A stretch of 64,000 nucleotides of DNA, from contig CAKOLD010000002.1 in NCBI GenBank assembly GCA_934096015.1, positions 8,873-72,872 of the forward strand. Reading direction: 5' to 3'. The stretch comes from an uncultured Bacilli bacterium. Its GTDB lineage: Bacteria; Bacillota_I; Bacilli_A; RF39; UBA660. This document shows positions 52,947 through 62,875 of this stretch, piece by piece; positions within the stretch are counted from its first letter, which is position 1; every line of letters begins with the position of its first letter. The notes under the pieces are model-generated. The model did not search any database and was not told where the DNA came from. It was given only the letters and a program-made list of their open reading frames with translations. A program made the position numbers and the translations under genes.

Positions 52947-53483
52947 ATGAGTAGAATAGGAAATAGAGAATTAGTTATTCCTGCAGGTGTTGAAGTAGTT
53001 GTTGCTGATAATAAAGTAACAGTTAAAGGACCTAAAGGTGAATTAAGTAATGAATTTAATGAAAATATTAGTATTTCAGTTGTAGATAATAAAGTTATTT
53101 GCAAGAGAAATAGTGAAAATAAAGAAATAAAGAGTCTTCATGGTACTACTAATGCTCTTATTAAGAACATGATTGTAGGAGTTAGTGAAGGTTATAAAAA
53201 GGATTTAGAGGCTGTAGGTGTTGGTTACAGATTTAATGTAGCTGGTAATAAAATAACAGTTTCTGCTGGATATTCTCATCCAGTTGAAGTAATAGTTCCT
53301 AGTGATTTAAAAGCTGAATCTACTAGTAATACTGAAATATCTATCAGTGGTATAGATAAACAAAAAGTTTCTGAATTTGCGGCTAATATTCGTAAAATAA
53401 GAGAACCAGAACCTTATAAAGGTAAAGGTATTCGTTATAAAGGCGAAAAAGTTAGACGTAAAGAAGGAAAGAAAGCAGCTTAA
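52947..53483 (+). CDS. rplF: 50S ribosomal protein L6
   Basis: 178 residues, two repeated domains. MSRIGNRELVIPAGV opening and the C-terminal REPEPYKGKGIRYKGEKVRR block that binds 23S rRNA near the factor-binding site. Confidence 0.98.
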   Translation: MSRIGNRELVIPAGVEVVVADNKVTVKGPKGELSNEFNENISISVVDNKVICKRNSENKEIKSLHGTTNALIKNMIVGVSEGYKKDLEAVGVGYRFNVAGNKITVSAGYSHPVEVIVPSDLKAESTSNTEISISGIDKQKVSEFAANIRKIREPEPYKGKGIRYKGEKVRRKEGKKAA

Positions 53484-53504
53484 TAGGGTAAGGAGAGTTT
53501 ATTT

Positions 53505-53861
53505 ATGATTAAAAAGGAATCTAAGAATGATGTTAGAAAAAGAAGACATCAACGTGTTAGAAATAAAATATCTGGAACATCAATGGTACCAAGATTAAAT
53601 GTATTTAGATCTAATTCTCAAATTTTCGCTCAAATTATTGATGATGAAAATGGAACTACTCTAGTAAGTTCTTCTTCAGTAGAATTAAAGATTAAAAATG
53701 GCGGAAACATTGAAGGAGCTGCTGTTGTTGGAAAAGATATAGCTGAAAAAGCAAAAAAAGCAAAAATTAAGGAAGTTGTATTTGATAGAGGTGGATACCT
53801 ATATCATGGACGTGTAAAAGCTTTAGCAGAAGCTGCACGTGAAAACGGCTTAGAGTTCTAG
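53505..53861 (+). CDS. rplR: 50S ribosomal protein L18
   Basis: 118 residues. [21 protein letters not shown] and [21 protein letters not shown] identify it; a 5S rRNA binder with a basic N-terminus. Start after AAGGAGAG. Confidence 0.98.
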   Translation: MIKKESKNDVRKRRHQRVRNKISGTSMVPRLNVFRSNSQIFAQIIDDENGTTLVSSSSVELKIKNGGNIEGAAVVGKDIAEKAKKAKIKEVVFDRGGYLYHGRVKALAEAARENGLEF

Positions 53862-53872
53862 GAGGTACGGAT

Positions 53873-54382
53873 ATGGCAAGAAATGAAAAAAATTATGACA
53901 ATAAAAAGAAACTTTTAGAAGAAAAAGTTGTTTCTATTTCTCGTGTTACTAAGGTAACAAGTGGTGGACGTCATTTCCGTTTCGCTGCAACTATGGCAGT
54001 TGGTGATGGAAAAGGTTTAGTTGGAATAGGAACTGGAAAAGCTAATGAAGTACCAGAAGCAATTAAAAAAGGTATTCAAGCTGCTAATAAAAATTTAGTA
54101 AAGGTTGCTATTGTTGATAATAGAACTATTCCACATGATGCTATTGGTACTTGTGGAAGAGCTAGAGTTTTAATTAAACCTGCTAAAGAAGGTACTGGTG
54201 TTATTGCTGGTGGAGCTGTTCGTGTTATATTAGAACTAGCTGGTGTTAAAGATATAGTTAGTAAGTCTTTAGGATCAAATACAAAAGTAAATATGGCTAA
54301 AGCTACATTAGAAGCTTTAAAGAGCCAACGTACTGCTGAACATATTGCAGAATTACGTGGATTAAAGAAAGAGGAGTTATAA
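53873..54382 (+). CDS. rpsE: 30S ribosomal protein S5
   Basis: 169 residues. [17 protein letters not shown], the [15 protein letters not shown] loop (spectinomycin region) and the RGLKKEEL end are typical. The next gene starts one base after its stop, leaving no room for rpmD, which usually follows. Confidence 0.98.
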   Translation: MARNEKNYDNKKKLLEEKVVSISRVTKVTSGGRHFRFAATMAVGDGKGLVGIGTGKANEVPEAIKKGIQAANKNLVKVAIVDNRTIPHDAIGTCGRARVLIKPAKEGTGVIAGGAVRVILELAGVKDIVSKSLGSNTKVNMAKATLEALKSQRTAEHIAELRGLKKEEL

Positions 54383-54383
54383 T

Positions 54384-54824
54384 ATGAAGTTAGAAAATTT
54401 AGTAAATACTCCTGAAAGAAAAGAAACTAAAAGAGTTGGTCGTGGACCTGGTTCAGGAATGGGTAAAACATCAACTCGTGGACAAAAAGGACAAAAAGCT
54501 AGAAGTGGTGCTAGTATTTCTCCTTGGTTTCAAGGTGGACAAAGTCCTTTATATAGAAGATTACCTAAGAGAGGATTTAATAATGCAAGATTCAAAATTG
54601 AATTTGCTGTTATTAACTTAGATGATTTAAATAAATTTAATGATGGAGATGTTGTTACTCCTGAATTATTAAAAGAAAAAGGAATTATAAAAAAACAATT
54701 AGCTGGTGTTAAAGTTTTAGCAGACGGTGAATTGACAAAGAAAATTACAGTTAAAGCTCACAGATTTTCATCTGCAGCTGTAACTAAAATAGAAAATGCA
54801 GGCGGAACAGTTGAGGTGATTTAA
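54384..54824 (+). CDS. rplO: 50S ribosomal protein L15
   Basis: 146 residues. [20 protein letters not shown] glycine/basic N-terminus and the C-terminal [17 protein letters not shown]. Its AGGAG site lies inside the rpsE end. Overlaps the secY start by one base. Confidence 0.97.
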   Translation: MKLENLVNTPERKETKRVGRGPGSGMGKTSTRGQKGQKARSGASISPWFQGGQSPLYRRLPKRGFNNARFKIEFAVINLDDLNKFNDGDVVTPELLKEKGIIKKQLAGVKVLADGELTKKITVKAHRFSSAAVTKIENAGGTVEVI

Positions 54825-56095
54825 TGTTTTCAAATCTTAAGGGATTATTTAGTCCTACTAACAAAGATTTAAGAAAAAGAATTTACTTCACTTTCTTGTT
54901 ACTTGCAGTATACTCTCTAGGAACTAATATTATAGTTCCTGGGGCTAAGAGTATTACTACTGAACTTGGATTTTTAGAATTATTAAATTTAATAAGTGGT
55001 GGGGGTTTAAAAAGTTTTTCGATCTTTGCTTTAGGTGTAAGTCCATATATTACTGCATCAATTATTACTCAATTGTTGCAAATGGATATAATACCTTATT
55101 TTAAAGAATTAAAAGAGCAAGGAGCAACTGGTAGACAAAAGATTAATAAAATAAATAGATATTTAGGAATTATTTTTGCATTTATTCAAGGGTATATATT
55201 TTCAGTAGCTTTTTTACAAAATTTAGGTACTATGGAAATATTAAAAACAACTTTAATACTTACTGGTGGTACTGCAGTTGTCTTATGGATGGCTGATGAA
55301 ATTACTAATAAAGGGTTAGGAAATGGTGTATCTTTGATTATTATGGCAGGTATTGTTCAAAGTTTACCAAATACATTTATTACTGTTTTTAAAGATTTGA
55401 TTTTAAATGGTAATTTTAGTTCTTTTGTCGGTATAATGTTATTTGTATTATTTGTTATTACTTATATTTTAATTGTTGTAGGTGTTATATACATGCAACT
55501 TGCAGAAAGAAGAGTAAGTATTCAATATAGTACACGTACTAGTAGTAGTTATAATAATGAGCAATCATTTATTCCTATTAAATTAAATAGTGCTAGTGTT
55601 ATGCCAGTAATATTTGCTTCTGCAATTATTGCAATTCCTTCTTTAGTAGCTCAATTTATTAAAAAGGAAGCATTTACTAATTTTATTAATAATTATATTA
55701 ATTATACAAGTTTAACTGGATTTATCTTATATATTATATTAATATTTGTTTTTGGTTATTTCTATACATTAATGGAGTTAAGTCCTAAGGAGATGGCTGA
55801 GAATTTAGATAAATCTAGAAGTTATATACCAGGTATTACTCCTGGAGAAAAAACAGAAAATTATCTAAAAAATGTTATCTCTAAGACTACTTTTGTTGGA
55901 TTAATATTTCTAAGTGTTATTGCTGCACTTCCAATATTAATTTCTAAAGTTCCTAATATTAGTAGCAGTGTTACTTTAGGAGGAACTGGATTATTAATCG
56001 TTGTGGGTGTTGCTCTTGAAACTTATAAACAATTAGAAAGTAGTGTTGTTTCTCGTAGTTATACTGGAAGCAGAAAAAGAAGAAGACAAAGATGA
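54824..56095 (+). CDS. secY: Preprotein translocase subunit SecY
   Basis: 423 residues with ten membrane helices; the export channel of the cytoplasmic membrane. LGVSPYITASIITQLLQMDI (helix 2 region), the GNGVSLIIMAGI segment and the cytoplasmic loop MAENLDKSRSYIPGITPG are family marks. Overlaps the adk start by four bases (ATGA). Confidence 0.97.
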   Translation: MFSNLKGLFSPTNKDLRKRIYFTFLLLAVYSLGTNIIVPGAKSITTELGFLELLNLISGGGLKSFSIFALGVSPYITASIITQLLQMDIIPYFKELKEQGATGRQKINKINRYLGIIFAFIQGYIFSVAFLQNLGTMEILKTTLILTGGTAVVLWMADEITNKGLGNGVSLIIMAGIVQSLPNTFITVFKDLILNGNFSSFVGIMLFVLFVITYILIVVGVIYMQLAERRVSIQYSTRTSSSYNNEQSFIPIKLNSASVMPVIFASAIIAIPSLVAQFIKKEAFTNFINNYINYTSLTGFILYIILIFVFGYFYTLMELSPKEMAENLDKSRSYIPGITPGEKTENYLKNVISKTTFVGLIFLSVIAALPILISKVPNISSSVTLGGTGLLIVVGVALETYKQLESSVVSRSYTGSRKRRRQR

Positions 56096-56739
56096 AGAAT
56101 ATAGTATTTATAGCGCCTCCGGCTGCTGGTAAGGGAACATTAAGTGAACTTTTAATTAAAAAGTATGATTATGAACATATTTCAACAGGTAATTTACTTA
56201 GGGAAGAAGCTAAAAAAAATACTTTAGTTGCTAAAAAAATTAGAGAAATTCAAGCTTCTGGGAAATTAGTTGGTGATGATATTGTTAATGAACTTTTGGA
56301 AAATAAGTTAAAGTCTATATCTAAACCATTTATATTAGATGGTTATCCAAGGACTTTGTTACAAGCAGAGAAACTGGAAAAGATACTTTTGAAACTTAAT
56401 AAAACATTAGATGTAGTAATTTATCTTGATGTTCCTTACTCAATACTATTAAAAAGGACGGTTGGAAGGTTAGTTTGTACTAAATGTGGTTCTAGTTTTA
56501 ATGAATATTTTTTAGAAACTAAACCAAAAACTAATGGAGTTTGTGATTTATGTAATTCTCCTTTATTTAAAAGAAGTGATGATACAGAACAAACTTTTCT
56601 GGTTAGATATAATGAATTTATAGAAAATACAAAGCCTTTGATAGATTTTTATCAAAAAAGAAATATGCTTTGTAAAGTTGATAAAGTTGATACTCCGCAA
56701 GTAACACTTACAGAGATAGAAAGTGTGATAAAATGGTGA
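56092..56739 (+). CDS. adk: Adenylate kinase, zinc-binding type
   Basis: 215 residues. Converts ATP plus AMP to two ADP. The P-loop reads APPAAGKGT (usually GxPGxGKGT, so the first glycines are replaced by Ala-Pro and Ala). DGYPRTLLQAE and the LID with four Cys (CTKC and CDLC), the zinc form common in Gram-positives, follow. Coupled to secY and map by overlaps. Confidence 0.95.
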   Translation: MKNIVFIAPPAAGKGTLSELLIKKYDYEHISTGNLLREEAKKNTLVAKKIREIQASGKLVGDDIVNELLENKLKSISKPFILDGYPRTLLQAEKLEKILLKLNKTLDVVIYLDVPYSILLKRTVGRLVCTKCGSSFNEYFLETKPKTNGVCDLCNSPLFKRSDDTEQTFLVRYNEFIENTKPLIDFYQKRNMLCKVDKVDTPQVTLTEIESVIKW

Positions 56740-57479
56740 CTATAAAGACTCCAGAAGAAATTGCTTATATGAAAGAAGCTGGAAAATTAAATTATCAAAC
56801 TAGAATGTATTTAAAGGGTTTTATAAAGCCTGGAATTACTACTTTGGAACTTAATAATCTTGCTGATAAATATATAAGAGAAAATGGTGGCATACCTGGA
56901 TTTTTAAATTATGAAGGTTATCCTGGAAGTGTATGTATTTCAGTTAATGATGAAGTTGTACATGGCATACCTGGACCTCGTAAATTAGAAGACGGTGATA
57001 TTGTTACAATTGATATTGGAGTAATTATGCATGGATATCATTCTGATGCAGCGTGGACTTTTCCTGTTGGTAATATAAGTAAAGAAAAACAATATTTACT
57101 TCATCATACAGAAAAAGCTTTATATGCTGGGTTAAGTGAAATTAAAGATGGAGCTAAGTTGTGTAATATTGGTGCTCGAATTGAGCAATATGCCAAGAAG
57201 CATAATTTAAGTGTTATTAGAGAATTAGTTGGACATGGAATAGGAACTAATTTACATGAGGATCCTGATGTTCCGAATTATGGTAAATATAATACAGGAA
57301 TGGTTTTAAAAGCTGGGATGACTTTAGCGGTTGAACCTATGCTTAATTTAGGATCAAGACATGTTTGTATTCTAGATGATGATTGGACAATTGTTACTCG
57401 TGATGGAAAGCCAAGTGCTCATTATGAAGCAACTATTGTTGTAACTAAAGATGGATATGAAATTTTAACAGGAGAGTGA
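56733..57479 (+). CDS. map: Methionine aminopeptidase, type I
   Basis: 248 residues. Removes the start methionine. Metal ligands are found in DIGV, HSDAAWTF, GHGIGTNLHEDP and EPML, and the last Glu in HYEATIVV. The start lies seven bases inside adk. Confidence 0.97.
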   Translation: MVTIKTPEEIAYMKEAGKLNYQTRMYLKGFIKPGITTLELNNLADKYIRENGGIPGFLNYEGYPGSVCISVNDEVVHGIPGPRKLEDGDIVTIDIGVIMHGYHSDAAWTFPVGNISKEKQYLLHHTEKALYAGLSEIKDGAKLCNIGARIEQYAKKHNLSVIRELVGHGIGTNLHEDPDVPNYGKYNTGMVLKAGMTLAVEPMLNLGSRHVCILDDDWTIVTRDGKPSAHYEATIVVTKDGYEILTGE

Positions 57480-57483
57480 TTAA

Positions 57484-57696
57484 GTGGCTAAGGAAAGCAC
57501 CTTTGAAGTGGAAGGTAAAGTTATCGACAACATCAAAGATCAGTACAAGGTGGAATTAGAAAATGGTATTATTATAACAGCTTACGTTTCTGGTAAAATG
57601 CGAATGAATATGATTCGTATTTCACCAGGTGATAAAGTTATAGTAGAAATTTCACCAGTTGATGTAACACGTGGGCGAATAATATATAGAAAATAA
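57484..57696 (+). CDS. infA: Translation initiation factor IF-1
   Basis: 70 residues, GTG start. OB fold with [30 protein letters not shown] and the closing VTRGRIIYR. Blocks the A site during initiation. In the usual Bacilli position between map and rpmJ. Confidence 0.97.
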   Translation: MAKESTFEVEGKVIDNIKDQYKVELENGIIITAYVSGKMRMNMIRISPGDKVIVEISPVDVTRGRIIYRK

Positions 57697-57712
57697 AAAA
57701 TGGAGGGTAATT

Positions 57713-57826
57713 ATGAAAGTTAGACCATCAGTTAAAAAAATTTGCGCAAAATGCAGAATAATTAGAAGAAAAGGTAAAGTAATGGTTATTTGTGAAAATC
57801 CAAAACACAAACAAAGACAAGGCTAA
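57713..57826 (+). CDS. rpmJ: 50S ribosomal protein L36
   Basis: 37 residues, short and complete: [20 protein letters not shown], then [12 protein letters not shown]. Zinc ligands are Cys11, Cys14, Cys27 and His32 (C+ type). The start follows TGGAGGG. Confidence 0.97.
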   Translation: MKVRPSVKKICAKCRIIRRKGKVMVICENPKHKQRQG

Positions 57827-57841
57827 TTAGGAGGAAAAAAT

Positions 57842-58216
57842 ATGGCACGTATTAAGAATATTGAGTTACCAAAAGAAAAAAGAATAGTTATAGGACTTAC
57901 TTATATTTATGGTATTGGTAGAAGTTTAGCTGAAACTATTTGTGAAAAAGCTTCTGTTAATCCTGATATTAAAGTAAAAGATTTATCTAGTGAAGATGAA
58001 GCTAAATTAAGAAAAGAAATTGATAATTATCTTGTAGAAGGTGATTTACGTCGTGATGTTCAAATGAACATTAAAAATAAGATGGAAATCAATTGTTATC
58101 AAGGTGTTAGACATAAAAAAGGTTTACCTGTTCATGGACAAAGAACTAGTAGAAATGCTCGTACAAGAAAAGGTAAAGGTAAAGTTGTTGCTAACAAGAA
58201 AAAAGTTGGTAAGTAA
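57842..58216 (+). CDS. rpsM: 30S ribosomal protein S13
   Basis: 124 residues. [15 protein letters not shown] and the C-terminal [18 protein letters not shown], which touches P-site tRNA. Start after AGGAGG. Confidence 0.98.
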   Translation: MARIKNIELPKEKRIVIGLTYIYGIGRSLAETICEKASVNPDIKVKDLSSEDEAKLRKEIDNYLVEGDLRRDVQMNIKNKMEINCYQGVRHKKGLPVHGQRTSRNARTRKGKGKVVANKKKVGK

Positions 58217-58234
58217 TAAATAGGAGGAAGAAAA

Positions 58235-58618
58235 ATGGCTTATAATAGAAGAAAGAGAAAAGTTAAGAAAAATATTCCAGAAGGTCAAGCTCATATACAA
58301 TGTACTTACAATAATACAGTTGTAACAATAACTGATCTTGTAGGTAATGTTATTAGTTGGGCATCTGCTGGAACTATTGGATATAAAGGATCTAAAAAGA
58401 AAACTCCTTTTGCTGCTGGTCTTTCTGCAGAAGCTGCTGCTAAGGCTGCTATGGATTGTGGAGTTAAAAAAGTAGAAGTATTTGTAAAAGGTTTAGGTGC
58501 TGGACGTGAAAATGCTATCCGTTCATTACAAGCTGCTGGACTAGAAATTACTGCTATTAATGATGAAACACCAGTTCCACACAATGGTTGTAGACCACCA
58601 AAACGTCCAAGAAATTAA
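58235..58618 (+). CDS. rpsK: 30S ribosomal protein S11
   Basis: 127 residues. [19 protein letters not shown] and the end [10 protein letters not shown] are typical; part of the platform near the mRNA exit. Start after AGGAGG. Confidence 0.98.
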   Translation: MAYNRRKRKVKKNIPEGQAHIQCTYNNTVVTITDLVGNVISWASAGTIGYKGSKKKTPFAAGLSAEAAAKAAMDCGVKKVEVFVKGLGAGRENAIRSLQAAGLEITAINDETPVPHNGCRPPKRPRN

Positions 58619-58634
58619 TTAGGGGAGGAAAATT

Positions 58635-59576
58635 ATGAATTTCGAAAAACCAGAATATAAAATAACTGATTATGTTGAAAAAAACAGTTATGGAAAATTT
58701 GAATTAGAACCTTTAGAAAGAGGTTTTGGTACTACAATTGGTAATGCATTAAGAAGAGTTATGTTATCAAGTTTACCTGGTAGTGCAATTACTAGTGTAA
58801 AAATTGATGGCGTATTACATGAATTTCAAAAAATTGACGGAGTAGTTGAAGATGTAACAGCAATAATTTTAAATTTAAAAAGTGTTGTTATTAAAAATCA
58901 TAGTAAGGAAAATAAAGTAATTAGATTATTTAAAGATACTGAAGGTCCTGTTACTGCTGGAGATATTGAAGTTGATGCTGATATAGAAATTATTAATCCA
59001 GATTTAGTAATTGCTAATCTTGCAAAAGGTGGCAAATTAGATATGGAAATGACAGTAGGAAATGGTAAAGGATATGTTGATTCTAAACAAAATAAGATTT
59101 TATTAGATAATCCTGCTGTTGGAGTTATTCCAATTGATTCATTATATTCTCCAGTTGAAAGAGTTTATTTTGAAGTTGAATCTGCTCGTGTTGGACAAAA
59201 TGAAAATTTTGACAAGTTAATAATGCATGTTTATACCAATGGTTCAATGACTCCAGAAGAAGTTATGGCTTTATCTGCTAGAATTTTAATTGAACATTTA
59301 AATATAATTACTGATTTAAATTCAATTGCAGATATAACTGGTATTATTGCTGAAAAGAAAGTTGATACAATTACTAAGACTTTAGAAACGCCTATTGAAG
59401 AAATTGAATTCTCAGTTAGAGCTTATAATTGTTTAAAAAGAGCTGGTATTCATACTATGCAAGATTTAATTGATAAAAAGGAAGTAGAAGTTACCAAGAT
59501 TAGAAATTTAGGTAAAAAGTCTTTGAAAGAAGTATTAGATAAAGTAAAAGAAATGGGACTTAAGTTCCGTGATTAA
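58635..59576 (+). CDS. rpoA: RNA polymerase alpha subunit
   Basis: 313 residues. The N-terminal dimer domain ([20 protein letters not shown]) is followed by a flexible linker and the C-terminal helix-hairpin domain (about 245-305: [31 protein letters not shown]) that reads UP elements and binds activators. Confidence 0.98.
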   Translation: MNFEKPEYKITDYVEKNSYGKFELEPLERGFGTTIGNALRRVMLSSLPGSAITSVKIDGVLHEFQKIDGVVEDVTAIILNLKSVVIKNHSKENKVIRLFKDTEGPVTAGDIEVDADIEIINPDLVIANLAKGGKLDMEMTVGNGKGYVDSKQNKILLDNPAVGVIPIDSLYSPVERVYFEVESARVGQNENFDKLIMHVYTNGSMTPEEVMALSARILIEHLNIITDLNSIADITGIIAEKKVDTITKTLETPIEEIEFSVRAYNCLKRAGIHTMQDLIDKKEVEVTKIRNLGKKSLKEVLDKVKEMGLKFRD

Positions 59577-59587
59577 GGAGTGTAATT

Positions 59588-59932
59588 ATGGCAAAATATA
59601 GAAAATTAGGTAGAGAATCTCGCATTAGAAGAAGTATATTAGCTGGTATTACTAAAGATGTTATTATGAACGGATATGTTGTTACTACTGAAGCTAGAGC
59701 TAAAGAAGTAAGAAAATTTGTTGATAAAATGATAACATATGGTAAAGATGGTTCTTTAGTTTCTAGAAGAAAAGCTTTAGCTTTCTTACATAATGATAAA
59801 GAGGTAGTTAGCAAAGTATTTAATGAACTAGCAACGAATTATAAAGACCGTAATGGTGGATATACTAGAATTATTAAATTAAAGGAAAGAATCGGAGACG
59901 ATGCTTTAATGGTAAGATTAGAGTTAGTTTAA
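59588..59932 (+). CDS. rplQ: 50S ribosomal protein L17
   Basis: 114 residues. Basic start [16 protein letters not shown] and [17 protein letters not shown]; last gene of the operon, directly followed by two terminators. Confidence 0.98.
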   Translation: MAKYRKLGRESRIRRSILAGITKDVIMNGYVVTTEARAKEVRKFVDKMITYGKDGSLVSRRKALAFLHNDKEVVSKVFNELATNYKDRNGGYTRIIKLKERIGDDALMVRLELV

Positions 59933-59946
59933 TTAACTCTTTTTTT
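59919..59946 (+). terminator. First terminator after rplQ
   Basis: AGAGTTA (59919-59925) pairs with TAACTCT (59933-59939), then a T run. It overlaps the rplQ stop codon. Confidence 0.8.
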
Positions 59947-59948
59947 AT

Positions 59949-59988
59949 GTAAAGAAAAGTAAAGTCTTTTTACTTTTCTTTACTTTTT
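59949..59988 (+). terminator. Second, strong terminator after rplQ
   Basis: A perfect 15-bp stem, 59949-59963 with 59969-59983, around the loop GTCTT, followed by five T. Backs up the first terminator of this very highly expressed operon. Confidence 0.85.
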
Positions 59989-60027
59989 ATTAATTTTATT
60001 TCATAATATTTAATGAGGTGGAAGTTT

Positions 60028-61020
60028 ATGCTTATTTTAGCAAAATCCGTTTTGGCAATTATGCTTGGTTTTATTTCAGCATTAATTTTTGGACTCTTAT
60101 TAATACCGTTTTTAAGAAAAAAGCATATTGGTCAAAATACGAGTAAATTAATAAATGAAAGACATATAAAGAAGGCTGGTACTCCAACATTGGGTGGCCT
60201 AATATTTATAATTCCAACTATATTAAGTTTAATAGTACTTTATCTTAAAGGAAGTATAGAACTTTCTAGTAATTTAATTATATTAGTATTTGTATTTATA
60301 TCTTATGCTTTATTGGGATTTGTAGATGATTATAAAAAATTAAAATATAAAAATAATGATGGGCTATCTATTGTTTCTAAATTGTTTTTTCAAACTTTGA
60401 TTGCTTTGGTATTTTATATTATTTATAAAAATAATGGAGGAACATCAACGTTGATATTATCATTTTTTAATTTAAAAATACCAATGGGGTGGTTATTTGG
60501 AGTATTTATACTTTTCTTACTTGTAGGAACGACAAATGCTGTTAATATCACTGATGGTTTAGATGGTTTATGTGGTGGATTATCCTTTATGGCACTCATG
60601 GCTTATGGTGTAATATCTTGGGGATCATATTGGGTTAGTGGTAACGAGGATATGGCTATATTCTGTTTTGTTCTTATGGGTGGTGTATTAGGCTTTTTAG
60701 TATTTAATACTCATCCGGCCAGAGTATTTATGGGAGATACTGGCTCTTTGGCTTTAGGAGCAGCATTAGCAACTGTGGCAATATTAACACACCACGAACT
60801 TAGTTTGGCTGTTATAGGCGGTGTATTTGTAGTAGAAACACTTAGTAGTTTTGCTCAAATAATTGCTATAAGAAAGTTTAATAAAAGAATATTCTTAAGG
60901 GCACCTATACATCATCATTTTGAACAACTAGGTTGGAGTGAGACTGACATTGTTAAAGTGTTTTGGATTGTTGGATTTATGTTAGCTATGGTTGGTATTA
61001 TTTACGGAGTTTGGTTATAG
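60028..61020 (+). CDS. mraY: Phospho-N-acetylmuramoyl-pentapeptide transferase MraY
   Basis: 330 residues, ten membrane helices. Transfers phospho-MurNAc-pentapeptide to undecaprenyl phosphate (lipid I). Active-site marks: GTPTLGG, FVDDYKKL (Asp pair), NITDGLDGL, NTHPARVFMGDTGSLALG and APIHHHFE. ATG 60028 has GAGGTGG upstream; the ATG at 60013 lies before that site. Confidence 0.97.
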   Translation: MLILAKSVLAIMLGFISALIFGLLLIPFLRKKHIGQNTSKLINERHIKKAGTPTLGGLIFIIPTILSLIVLYLKGSIELSSNLIILVFVFISYALLGFVDDYKKLKYKNNDGLSIVSKLFFQTLIALVFYIIYKNNGGTSTLILSFFNLKIPMGWLFGVFILFLLVGTTNAVNITDGLDGLCGGLSFMALMAYGVISWGSYWVSGNEDMAIFCFVLMGGVLGFLVFNTHPARVFMGDTGSLALGAALATVAILTHHELSLAVIGGVFVVETLSSFAQIIAIRKFNKRIFLRAPIHHHFEQLGWSETDIVKVFWIVGFMLAMVGIIYGVWL

Positions 61021-61043
61021 GAGATCTGAAGATCTCTTTTTTG
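61021..61043 (+). terminator. Terminator after mraY
   Basis: GAGATC, loop TGAA, GATCTC, then TTTTTT. Separates mraY from ftsW. Confidence 0.75.
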
Positions 61044-61092
61044 TTTGGAATATTTTTAAAAATTTATTCTAAAATTTTATAGAGGTGATGAT

Positions 61093-62178
61093 ATGCCTAG
61101 AAAGAAATTTGATAAAATTCTTTTAATAACTGTTTTGGCTTTAGTAGCGTTTGGAGTTTTTATGGTTTATTCTTCTAGTAGTGTTTGGGCTCAATATAAA
61201 TTTAATGATTCATATAAATTTTTAAAAAATCAAGCATTATTTTATGTATTAGGGATTTTAGGAATGGTAATTTTATCTAAAATTGATTATCATTTATATT
61301 TAAAAAAATCTAATTTGATTTTAGGTGTTTGTTTTATATTATTAATATTAGTTTTAATACCTGGATTAGGGGTTGTTAGAAATGGAAGTAGAAGTTGGTT
61401 TGGTATTGGTTCTTTTGGAATACAACCTAGTGAAATTGCTAAGATTGGATTAATAATATTTGTTTCTAAATATTTATCAAATAATAGTAGAGAAATGAAT
61501 AGAATTATTCAAGGAGTTTTACCTATATTTTTAGTAATATTAGTATTTTTTATTTTAATTATGTTGGAACCGGATTTTGGAACAGGGATGGTAATAGTTT
61601 TAACCTTAGTTGCTATGATATTTGTTTCAAAAGTAAAAATATCTTTTTTTGTAAAACTAGGAATAGTTGGTTTAATGGGAATAGTTGGTTTGATAATTGT
61701 TGCACCTTATAGAATGGCTAGAATAGTATCATATTTAAATCCTTGGAGTGATCCTTTAGGAAGTGGATTTCAAATAATTCAATCTTTATATGCAATAGGG
61801 CCAGGAGGACTTTTTGGGTTAGGTATAGGAAATTCTATTCAAAAACATTTTTATTTACCGGAACCACAAACTGATTTTATTTTTGCAATTATTAGTGAAG
61901 AATTAGGATTTTTAGGTGTATTAATTGTTTCTTTTATGTTTTTAGTTATATTTTATAGAGCATTTAAAATTAGTATAAATTGTAAGGATTTATTTGGTAA
62001 ATATCTAGTATTTGGTTTAAGTTTTGGTATTATATTTCAAGCTTTACTGAATTTATGTGTTGTTGTTGGGTTAATACCAGTTACTGGAGTTACTTTACCA
62101 TTTTTAAGTTATGGGGGAAGTAGTTTATTAGTTTCAATGGGTAGTATAGGGATTATTTTAAATGTTAGTAATGGTTAA
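61093..62178 (+). CDS. ftsW: SEDS peptidoglycan polymerase FtsW (or SpoVE/RodA type)
   Basis: 361 residues, about ten helices. Polymerises lipid II with a partner transpeptidase. NGSRSWFGIGSFGIQPSEIAK, LEPDFGTGMVI, the large outer loop PEPQTDFIFAIISEELGFLG and the closing LPFLSYGGSSLL are SEDS marks. The position between mraY and murG favours FtsW over RodA. Start after GAGGTGATG. Confidence 0.93.
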   Translation: MPRKKFDKILLITVLALVAFGVFMVYSSSSVWAQYKFNDSYKFLKNQALFYVLGILGMVILSKIDYHLYLKKSNLILGVCFILLILVLIPGLGVVRNGSRSWFGIGSFGIQPSEIAKIGLIIFVSKYLSNNSREMNRIIQGVLPIFLVILVFFILIMLEPDFGTGMVIVLTLVAMIFVSKVKISFFVKLGIVGLMGIVGLIIVAPYRMARIVSYLNPWSDPLGSGFQIIQSLYAIGPGGLFGLGIGNSIQKHFYLPEPQTDFIFAIISEELGFLGVLIVSFMFLVIFYRAFKISINCKDLFGKYLVFGLSFGIIFQALLNLCVVVGLIPVTGVTLPFLSYGGSSLLVSMGSIGIILNVSNG

Positions 62179-62205
62179 GTATGTTATAATTTAATTGGTG
62201 ATATT

Positions 62206-62832
62206 ATGAATATTAATCTAATTATAGAATCTTTAAAAAATAAGGAAGTTATTGATTCTCAAGATATAGATAAGTTAGTAAATTATATAGTTGAAGAAGT
62301 GAAAGTGAGCATAAATGATTTAAAAATGATAAATAAATGTGATGCTGTTCAAGGATTAATTGGAACTTATCTAAATGATTTAGGAATACCTAATTATCCT
62401 TGTATAACTAATAAAAGTATAAGAGAGGGAATAATAGGACATAGTTTTATAGTTGCAGATTTTAAAGAATATGGAGGTGGAGTCTATTTAATTGATCCGG
62501 CATTTATTCAGTTTTACTATTTAAATGATGAAATGGATGATATGTATATTAATAATATTAGAGTAAAGAGCAAATCTCCGTATTATTATGCTAATAAAAT
62601 AGATAGTAATTTGTTAAATTCTTTAATTACAAAAGGTTATTTAGAGTTAAATGAAGAGTCTGCTTATTTTTATGGGAATTCCTTTTATCATACTTTAGTG
62701 GGTACTATTAAAGATTATAAAATTACTCCTATTCCTGGTAGTGTTTATCTAAATAGTTTTTTTAAAGGTAAAGAAACATTGAATACATATGATTATGATC
62801 TTATAAAAATTAGTGGAAAAAGTAAATGTTGA
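62206..62832 (+). CDS. Putative papain/transglutaminase-like cysteine hydrolase
   Basis: 208 residues, no signal or membrane helix. Not recognised as a family, but Cys45 at a helix start (NKCDAVQGLIGTYL), His79 on a strand (GHSFIVADF) and Asp97 (VYLIDPAF) stand in the order and spacing of transglutaminase-like or papain-like triads. Begins 27 bases after ftsW with GGTGAT upstream, so it probably shares that transcript. Function is inference only. Confidence 0.5.
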   Translation: MNINLIIESLKNKEVIDSQDIDKLVNYIVEEVKVSINDLKMINKCDAVQGLIGTYLNDLGIPNYPCITNKSIREGIIGHSFIVADFKEYGGGVYLIDPAFIQFYYLNDEMDDMYINNIRVKSKSPYYYANKIDSNLLNSLITKGYLELNEESAYFYGNSFYHTLVGTIKDYKITPIPGSVYLNSFFKGKETLNTYDYDLIKISGKSKC

Positions 62833-62875
62833 TAATATTTATTTATAGAAGTATAATATCAATAAGGAGGATAAG

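Noticed and set aside
58306..58584. Minus-strand frame inside rpsK
   Set aside because: Shadow of rpsK, common in Ala/Gly-rich ribosomal genes.
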